In this document: one piece after another, positions 35,650 to 41,422 of the stretch | Numbering within the stretch: position 1 is the first letter of the stretch | Layout: each line of letters opens with the position of its first letter | From: JASSUD01 sp031963445 | Lineage (GTDB): Bacteria; Pseudomonadota; Gammaproteobacteria; Burkholderiales; Burkholderiaceae | Reading direction: 5' to 3' | Length of the DNA stretch: 64,000 nt | Assembly: GCA_031963445.1 (NCBI GenBank) | Contig: JASSUH010000001.1 | Span: forward strand, 620,001-684,000 | Position numbers and translations under genes: made by a program | The notes under the pieces: model-generated | Told to the model about the DNA's origin: nothing | Database searches by the model: none | What the model saw: only the letters and a program-made list of their open reading frames with translations

Positions 35650-37020
35650 ATGAGTGAGTCTACTGATAATCATGGTGGTGCTCAAAAAACAGAAGATTCT
35701 TATTACTCTCTACTAAAGGTGCAAAAATGGGAGAAGGAACTGATAAAGGGGCTGGAAGAGAGGAAGAAGGTGTTGGAGGAAGAACAGTCGGACCCAGAGT
35801 TTGGTTTTGCTTATAGTAAAAAAAATTCTTCAGAAATGGAAAGAGTAGAAAAAGCGATAAAAGATGCAAGGGAAAAAGAAAAAAGAATACAAGAAAAAAT
35901 AGAAAGAGAGCCTAATAACTTAAAACAAGATACCAATAATAAACATCAAAATGAGAAAGGAGAAAATTCAATAGGGGAAGGAGAGTCAGAGCAGAAACCC
36001 AAGCAAACGTTTCCCAGCTTTAGTGCTAGCGCAGTTGGAAGCGCTATAAAAAATTTCTCCGGGAAAATATATAAGCGAATAGCAGAATCTGCGAATTGGA
36101 CGAAGCGGGATACTAACGCCGATCCGCAGCATGAGGATCGTAAAGAAGATGCCTTGCAGAGTAACTCTGAAAATGAGCCAATAAAAGAAAAAGATTCAAT
36201 ATGGAAAACTGTCAACACAAAAATACAACAAATTTCTTCCATGGCTAGCGTTTCTGCGGGCGCCACAAAAAAATTTATTGAAAATATGAGTGGGCAAACA
36301 GCGGAAATTCAGGATAAGAAGGGTCAGGGCGCTAACGCATATTTTACTGAAGGTAGCGACAATGCGCAGCAAAGCACACATATAGATGCTGAACAGATCT
36401 CAACCCCTCAGCGTGACGCTGAAGAGATTGACCGAATGCATTCCAATAGAACGAGCAAATCATCGCAGCCAGTACTCGGCCCTCGACCACCGATTCCATC
36501 TCGCACCAGTAGTCTCAGCTCAGAAGATAGGGTTGCAAATCATGCGCTAGATGAATCTCTGCCTCCTTCCATAAGGAAATTATCCGAGGAAATGCTCGCT
36601 GTGATGGGAGGTGATAGCGCTCAAAGAAAAGGAGAGAAACAAAAATCTGATGATGAGGGTTTGCAACCTTTAACTGCTGCCACAGAAAAGAATTCTACAG
36701 TCCAATCGGCATCGCAAAATAGATTTTACGATGATTTAGCCGAGTATATAGAAGGCATAGAAAAATCGTCAGTGTCTGTTAATCCTCCTTCCGATCAGCA
36801 AAAAGAAAAAAAAGATGTAAAACAAACGCAACATTCTTCATTAGGTAGTCCTTCTGCTTTAAAAATTCAGATACAGGGCGCATATCAAAGAAGGCATTCT
36901 CTAGCGTTTGGGGATAATTCAATAAAGGCATTTCATGAAGCGCAGAGTTTGCCTAGAGAAAGTTTATCCGGCGAAAAAGCAGAGGTTACGCGTAAAGGAA
37001 GCACGTCAAGGAGAATTTAA
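35650..37020 (+). CDS. predicted type III effector-like protein, unit 4
   Basis: A 456-residue polar protein of unknown family. The N-terminus MSESTDNHGGAQKTEDS is Ser/Thr/Asn/Asp-rich without hydrophobic residues, followed by a coiled coil (about 22-95). Then come short segments with FSASAVGSAIKNFSGK and SVSAGATKKFIENMSG, which look like related amphipathic repeats, and a Pro/Ser patch (GPRPPIPSRTSSLSSE) that could bind host SH3-like domains. Near the end, HSSLGSPSALKIQI matches the C-terminal motif of units 3 and 5. ATG 35650 follows AAAAAGGTGTG. Secretion is inferred from the hrpII promoter; activity is unknown. Confidence 0.7.
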   Translation: MSESTDNHGGAQKTEDSYYSLLKVQKWEKELIKGLEERKKVLEEEQSDPEFGFAYSKKNSSEMERVEKAIKDAREKEKRIQEKIEREPNNLKQDTNNKHQNEKGENSIGEGESEQKPKQTFPSFSASAVGSAIKNFSGKIYKRIAESANWTKRDTNADPQHEDRKEDALQSNSENEPIKEKDSIWKTVNTKIQQISSMASVSAGATKKFIENMSGQTAEIQDKKGQGANAYFTEGSDNAQQSTHIDAEQISTPQRDAEEIDRMHSNRTSKSSQPVLGPRPPIPSRTSSLSSEDRVANHALDESLPPSIRKLSEEMLAVMGGDSAQRKGEKQKSDDEGLQPLTAATEKNSTVQSASQNRFYDDLAEYIEGIEKSSVSVNPPSDQQKEKKDVKQTQHSSLGSPSALKIQIQGAYQRRHSLAFGDNSIKAFHEAQSLPRESLSGEKAEVTRKGSTSRRI

Positions 37021-37080
37021 ATTAACCTTAATTTGTTTTTCTATTCTAAGCAGAGTGCCGAGTATTACAAATCGATTATC

Positions 37081-37115
37081 TAAACCATAAGCAAAGGTGG
37101 ATGGTCTATTGTTTT
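37081..37115 (+). terminator. weak terminator-like hairpin after unit 4
   Basis: Stem TA-x-ACCAT (37081-37088) and ATGGT-x-TA (37101-37108), followed by TTGTTTT. Related to the hairpins at 30807 and 37494. Confidence 0.45.
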
Positions 37116-37138
37116 ATTTGCCTTATTAATTGAGGCTT

Positions 37139-37247
37139 TTATGAGTCAGAACCAAAAAGAATTTGATAACGCTCAACCATTTTGTTGAGTGCACTCTGTA
37201 ACGGTGAAGGCTCAAGCTGTTCGCTTAATTGGCGTAACTGGGCGATG
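37139..37247 (-). pseudogene. dciA 3'-end fragment
   Basis: The minus strand reads QLRQLSEQLEPSPLQ, then SALNKMVERYQILFGSDS and TAA, almost identical to the C-terminus of the intact dciA at 40247-40714. No start or N-terminal part is present. The remainder of 37248-37400 contains an AT-rich stretch (KEFHELSIPLIETLAKNF in one plus frame) that may be decayed effector coding sequence, and then the tail block. Confidence 0.85.
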
Positions 37248-37493
37248 CTGCTTAAAGAATTTCATGAGTTATCTATTCCTCTAATAGAAACGCTAGCGAA
37301 AAATTTCGTTGAAGCTGAATCGTTAAAAAATTACCAGCGAAAAAATTCGGAAAAGGCAAATAAAAGAGGTGCGGGTGAAGCAATTCACCTCAACTTACGA
37401 AGAAAAAGCCGGGTCCTTAAAATTAGCTTGAACCCATTATTCCATTCTCAACCCATCTCTTTGCATAGCAACTGCCGTGAGTATTGATTTGCG

Positions 37494-37527
37494 AGACCGT
37501 ACGCCCCCACGTACGGTCTATTTTTTT
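37494..37527 (+). terminator. strong rho-independent terminator before unit 5
   Basis: A perfect 9-bp stem AGACCGTAC / GTACGGTCT around the loop GCCCCCAC, followed after one A by seven T. It is the best-formed terminator of the array. Confidence 0.85.
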
Positions 37528-37690
37528 ATCTAAATTAGGATCTTTACCAAGCAACCAAGATTATTGGTGGAGCATAAGTTTGGGTTGAGGCGGGAATGTT
37601 GTGGTGTTTGAGTTGTGGATAGGTTTCCCCTGGTTTTTTGGACTGAGCTTTCCCATTTTTTAGTGTGTTGAACGAGTCGTTATTTTTAGA

Positions 37691-37751
37691 TTCGTGAAAA
37701 ACCGCAACTCTTCGTATTAACAAGTGAACATAACGCAAAAAAGTTTAGGCT
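37691..37751 (+). promoter_or_regulatory. hrpII/PIP box promoter of effector unit 5
   Basis: TTCG at 37691, N16, TTCG at 37711, 31 nt, TAGGCT at 37746. The N16 differs at several positions from the other three cassette copies, yet both TTCG half-sites and all spacings are exact. Confidence 0.86.
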
Positions 37752-37785
37752 GACAGTACGCTTTCTTGCAGGATGATAGAGGTCT

Positions 37786-37848
37786 ATGACCGTTACCTTT
37801 AGCGCTTCTTTGCTTAATGGCACGTGTAACTCTACTAATCCTATGTAA
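37786..37848 (+). CDS. conserved leader mini-ORF, copy 4
   Basis: A 20-codon ORF with an ATG start (MTVTFSASLLNGTCNSTNPM), with AGAGG just upstream. This is the cleanest copy. It ends where copies 1 and 3 continue with a basic KK-(I/L)-SR tail. Confidence 0.48.
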   Translation: MTVTFSASLLNGTCNSTNPM

Positions 37849-37905
37849 AAACTACCCCGAAAAAGCAAAGTGAATAAAAAATTTAGAGATAAAAAGGTAT
37901 AGAAC

Positions 37906-40053
37906 ATGACTGGCCCTACCGATAAGACTAAAGATAGCAGCAATTCTGCCGAAGGAGAAAAACTCTTGTCTGAGCGCCGAAAGAAAGGAGAAAAACTTCA
38001 AATAGACCAAGAGCTTGCAGAAGCGGGGGGGAAGCTGGAGGATCTGCTGTGGAGTAAGCTGGACGAAGCTCGCGACGACGGGCCTGTTGCAAAAGAAATG
38101 GCAATAGACAACGTACTAGGCGTATTAGAGCTAGGGGAAATAACAGAAAAAGAAGAAGCAATAAACGCAACAAAATTATTAAAAGAAGGAAAAATAGAAG
38201 AAATAATACAAACAGAATGGATGAGAAAAAGGGCAGAAAATTATAGTCCAGAAAAAAACGCTAAATCTGCTAGTGAAAATCTTCAAAAAACAGAAAATGC
38301 TGATAGCTCTCAATTAGAGTTGCGGGAGAGGCTGACGGAGTTTAAGGGGCGGCTAGAGAAAGAGAAAAATAAGTTGGAGGAACAGAAGTGGCCAAAGGAT
38401 AAACAGGGGGTGGTGACGAAGTGGCAAGGGCTGACGGAAGAGCAGAAGTCACTGAGGCAGTGGCAGGAGAAGGTGGAGTTACAGCATCTTTCAGCAGTTA
38501 ATGGAAAAGTAAAAGAAATATTAGAAGCATTAGAAATAAAAGAAGTGACAGAAGCATTAAAAAATGGGGGAATGAGAGAAATAAAAGACGAAGTAGATAT
38601 AGAAAAAATAGCAAAAGTAATAGAAGAAACAAAAAATTTTATTCAAGAAAGTGCTAAGTCTAGGTTAAATAAGCTGGAGGAGGAGCGAGAGTGGCTGCTG
38701 AGAGAGCAGAGGGCGTTAGCGATGGGTTGGGTGTGGCCGGGGTCGGAGCAGAAATTACAGGAATTACCCGAAGCACTTTGGACATGCGATAAAAAGATAG
38801 AAGAAACAAAAAATTTTATTCAAGAAAATGCTAAGTCTAGGTTAAAGGAACTGGAGGGGAAGAAGGAGTGGCTGAAGGAAGAGAAGGTGTTGTTAGAGGC
38901 AGGTTGGGAGTGGCTGGAAGGGGAAGAAAAGCTGGAGGCGGAGCAGAGGTTACAGGAATTATCCGAAAAGCTTAAGGCATGTGATGTAGAGATAGAAAAA
39001 ACAAAAAATTATATTAAAGAAAGTGCTAAGTCTAGGTTAAAGGAGCTGGAGGAGAGAAAGGAGTGGCTGCAGAAGGAAGAGGAGGTGCGGTTAAAGACGG
39101 CTCTGCAAGAGCTAAGTGAGGAGCAGGAGACGCTGGAGACGAAGCAGAGGTTACAGGAATTATCCGAAGAGCTTAATGCATGTGATGCAGAGATAGAAAA
39201 AACAAAAGAAATAATAAAAGGGTTTAGCCAAGAAAAAAATGTTGAATCTATTGGTGAGAAACTATTGTGGGAGGAACTGGAGGAACTGGAGGAACGTAAG
39301 AAGCGGCTGGAGGAAAGCAAGAAGCAGCTGGAGGAAGGTGAGAAACAGTTGGAGGCGCTTGATAGGCAGCTGAAGGAAGGCGAGAAGCGGTTGCTGCAGG
39401 AACGCGAGAATCGGCTGGAGGAAGGCAAGCAGTGGATGGAGAAGAAACTGGAGTTGGAGGAGAGGTTGCTGCAGGAAGAGCAGGGACTGATAGGGCTGGA
39501 AGGGCCGAAAAAGCTGGAGGCGGAACAGAGGCTAGAGAAATTATACAAAGAGCATAATACATGTAATGCAGAGATAGGAAAAATAATAAGAGGGTTTAAC
39601 CTAAAAGAAAATACTGAATCTATTGGTAAAAATCTTCCAGAAGCAGAAAAAAATAGTGTCCCAAAAGAGCCGGTAATAGGGCAAGAAAATTCAAAAGTGA
39701 AAGCTATCTACACAACAGAACAACGAGTGTCTTCTACGGAGCTTATAAAAGAATTTTTCAAGTCTGGGAATGAGGATAAGCAAAATGCTAGTGAGGCGCC
39801 TAGTAAAAGACCCCACTTACCAGAAAATCCATCTCGCGAAAATGGTGTCGATTTTGATGGAAAAGCTAGTTCGCCAAGATCTAGCAATGAAACTGAGAAG
39901 AACCAAAAGCAAAATTCTTCATCAGGCAGCCCTTCTCTTTCTAAAGTGAAGGCACTTGCAGCGTGTCTTGGTATGGCAAAACTTCCTGATAAATTAGCGC
40001 AGGTGTCTTCTTTATTGCCTCAGCTAGGGAATCGTCGGCCACGCTCTCGCTAA
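37906..40053 (+). CDS. predicted coiled-coil effector-like protein with repeats, unit 5
   Basis: A 715-residue Glu/Lys/Leu-rich protein starting at the cassette ATG. After a polar N-terminus (MTGPTDKTKDSSNSAEGEK) most of it is predicted coiled coil. It contains at least three ~60-70-residue repeats beginning AKSRL-x-LE (DNA near 38650, 38827 and 39022), each ending CD-x-(K/E)IE-x-TKNFI-like, plus a longer coil with LEEGEKQLE-type heptads. The linker ENADSSQLELRERL matches unit 3. The C-terminal 70 residues carry SSSGSPSLSKVKALA and end RRPRSR. Purine-rich coding strand; alternating GC-rich and AT-rich codon blocks. No enzymatic motif seen. 40054-40246 holds the shared tail and no gene. Confidence 0.72.
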   Translation: MTGPTDKTKDSSNSAEGEKLLSERRKKGEKLQIDQELAEAGGKLEDLLWSKLDEARDDGPVAKEMAIDNVLGVLELGEITEKEEAINATKLLKEGKIEEIIQTEWMRKRAENYSPEKNAKSASENLQKTENADSSQLELRERLTEFKGRLEKEKNKLEEQKWPKDKQGVVTKWQGLTEEQKSLRQWQEKVELQHLSAVNGKVKEILEALEIKEVTEALKNGGMREIKDEVDIEKIAKVIEETKNFIQESAKSRLNKLEEEREWLLREQRALAMGWVWPGSEQKLQELPEALWTCDKKIEETKNFIQENAKSRLKELEGKKEWLKEEKVLLEAGWEWLEGEEKLEAEQRLQELSEKLKACDVEIEKTKNYIKESAKSRLKELEERKEWLQKEEEVRLKTALQELSEEQETLETKQRLQELSEELNACDAEIEKTKEIIKGFSQEKNVESIGEKLLWEELEELEERKKRLEESKKQLEEGEKQLEALDRQLKEGEKRLLQERENRLEEGKQWMEKKLELEERLLQEEQGLIGLEGPKKLEAEQRLEKLYKEHNTCNAEIGKIIRGFNLKENTESIGKNLPEAEKNSVPKEPVIGQENSKVKAIYTTEQRVSSTELIKEFFKSGNEDKQNASEAPSKRPHLPENPSRENGVDFDGKASSPRSSNETEKNQKQNSSSGSPSLSKVKALAACLGMAKLPDKLAQVSSLLPQLGNRRPRSR

Positions 40054-40246
40054 TGGATTGGAAGTAGCCCAATACAAGACTTTTCTCCCCACACTCAAAA
40101 AAGTGAGTTGAAAAGAGCTGCTTAATTAAATCAGCATTAATTTATTTTTCTATTCTAAGCAGAACCCAAGAATTACAAATTGATTATCTAAACCATAAGC
40201 AAAGGCGAACGGCCTATCGTTTTATTTGCCTCATTAATTGAGGTTT

Positions 40247-40714
40247 TTACGAACCGGAACCAAAAAGAGTTTGATAACGTTCAACCATTTTGTTGAGCGC
40301 ACTTTGCAAGGGTGAAGGCTCAAGTTGTTCGCTTAATTGGCGTAGTTGGGTGAAGCCAGTGGCTGTGATGTGAGCTTGTTTGGGGGGAGTTGGTTGATGA
40401 GTAAGGGGCGGAAGCTGTGGCCTTATGCGGATTTTTAAGGTGTGGATTAGCCAGCCGCGCTGTTGCAGTGCCTGTGTTAAACCTGGGGTGAGGTGACGTA
40501 GGCGGGCAGCGCAAGCGTTGTGATTGGTGAAAAGGGTGAGGGTGTTGTCTTGCAGTAAACCGGGTAGGACATGCGGCGCTAGGTAGTCCGGTAGAAGGGT
40601 TGCCAAGTCTTGGGTAAGCGCGTTGATTTGCTCAATACTCGCGCGCAGTTGTACGAAAGGCTGGTGGCTTTCGAGTACTGTTAGCAGATGGCGTTGTTGT
40701 GGTAAATGCTTCAT
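40247..40714 (-). CDS. dciA: DciA-like (DUF721) protein, replicative helicase loader candidate
   Basis: A 155-residue protein with the DUF721/DciA layout: an N-terminal K-homology-like region (LTQDLATLLPDYLAPHVLPGLLQDNTLTLFTNHNACAARLRHL, with the Ala-x-x-LR pattern) and a polar C-terminal tail. DciA loads the replicative helicase DnaB in bacteria lacking DnaC. The position between lpxC and secA on the opposite strand is the usual Burkholderiaceae order, which supports the call. Its 3' end is duplicated at 37139-37247. Confidence 0.8.
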   Translation of the reverse strand: MKHLPQQRHLLTVLESHQPFVQLRASIEQINALTQDLATLLPDYLAPHVLPGLLQDNTLTLFTNHNACAARLRHLTPGLTQALQQRGWLIHTLKIRIRPQLPPLTHQPTPPKQAHITATGFTQLRQLSEQLEPSPLQSALNKMVERYQTLFGSGS

Positions 40715-40758
40715 AAGATGGGGGAGGCGCTGAACAACGCGATAGTAGTGTTTGCGCG

Positions 40759-40894
40759 GATTCCTTTAATAACACTTTATTTGCAACGTCTACTTAGCGG
40801 CAGGATGATCAACTGAGATTTCCTTGCCGTATAGTGTGCTGTCTAGCCGCGGTATCCTTTGCAACAGGGGTTTTGCAGGGGTTCTCTAATTTAA
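40759..40894. repeat. family C palindrome, degenerate copy
   Basis: GATTCCTTTAATAACACTTT at the left and TTTTGCAGGGGTTCTCTAAT at the right, with GCGGCAGGATGATCAACTGAG inside, matching the GATAAACAACTAAGG block of other copies. 40895-41132 contains no gene I can support; in relatives an M23-type peptidase gene may occupy this gap. Confidence 0.55.
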
Positions 40895-41132
40895 AAGCAA
40901 GTTAGCCAATCGGATGATTTTCGCTTAATTTTTCTGTGTAGATAATATTATAAAATCCGCGCACAGGAATTCTTATTGATGACTACTGCAGTTGCTTTTG
41001 ACATCTTCCCCTAAAATTCCCCTTTATTGGCTTTCGATCTGTGTTACAGAGGTGCTTTGCTGGTTCAGTTAAATGCCAAAAGTGGGGGGTAGCGTGGCTA
41101 TAGCTGCGTGATAGAATGCCCCGTTGTATTCA

Positions 41133-41329
41133 AGAGCCTGTTCATGATCTCAAAGAGGAGATATTTGAGAGGCTGTTGGTAGGCATGTTGGGGTTCCTTC
41201 GTCACCCCAACCTACAATTTTTGGCAATGTTCGTAGGTTGGGGTGAAGGGTTTCATTAAATACGGAACCCCAACATGCCGACCAATTATCTCTAATAGCT
41301 TCTTGCTCAGAGATCGCGAACAGGTTCTA
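41133..41329. repeat. palindromic repeat family B, long copy upstream of secA
   Basis: Outer arms AGAGCCTGTTCATGATCTC and GAGATCGCGAACAGGTTCT. The inner TTGGGGTTCCTTCGTCACCC and its near-complement (with a TTTCATTAAATACGG variant) surround ACAATTTTTGGCAATGTTCG. Confidence 0.9.
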
Positions 41330-41422
41330 AAAAAAACAATTTTTACAGCACCAGAGAATAAGCCTGCTGCCTATTATCTGTTTGTCGTTCTGACTAACTA
41401 ACTGCGCTCCTTTCTTTATTTA

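Larger units (their letters stand above)
35307..35652 (+). repeat. effector cassette repeat, copy 3
   Basis: Third copy of the cassette, joined at its left end to the IS3 remnant. It lacks the AATTT-rich segment just before the ribosome site present in the others. Confidence 0.87.
37024..37250. repeat. duplicate of the region downstream of unit 5, including the dciA 3' end
   Basis: About 225 bp closely matching 40136-40340: the shared tail with TTTTTCTATTCTAAGCAGA, the decayed terminator with TAAACCATAAGCAAAGG, and then the last ~35 codons of dciA. It shows that units 4 and 5 arose by duplication of a segment that ended inside dciA. Confidence 0.85.
37540..37908 (+). repeat. effector cassette repeat, copy 4
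   Basis: Fourth copy of the cassette. The 5' part is the most diverged, while the hrpII box, spacer, mini-ORF start and ribosome site are conserved. Confidence 0.87.

Noticed and set aside
37182..37487. Plus-strand 101-codon ORF in the unit 4-unit 5 gap.
   Set aside because: Its first third is antisense to the dciA fragment and its last third is the repeated tail block. At most the centre is decayed coding sequence.
30861..37908. Cassette repeats considered as a CRISPR array or integron attachment sites.
   Set aside because: Units are ~350 bp with genes between them; no short direct repeats with uniform spacers, and no integrase or attC-like cores.
33268..39562. Long minus-strand ORFs opposite the coiled-coil effector genes (for example 33317-33706 and 39009-39548), rich in Ser, Phe and Leu.
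   Set aside because: They are the complement of Glu/Lys/Leu heptad codons (GAG, AAG, CTG), which rarely give stops in that frame. No ribosome sites or sensible N-termini.
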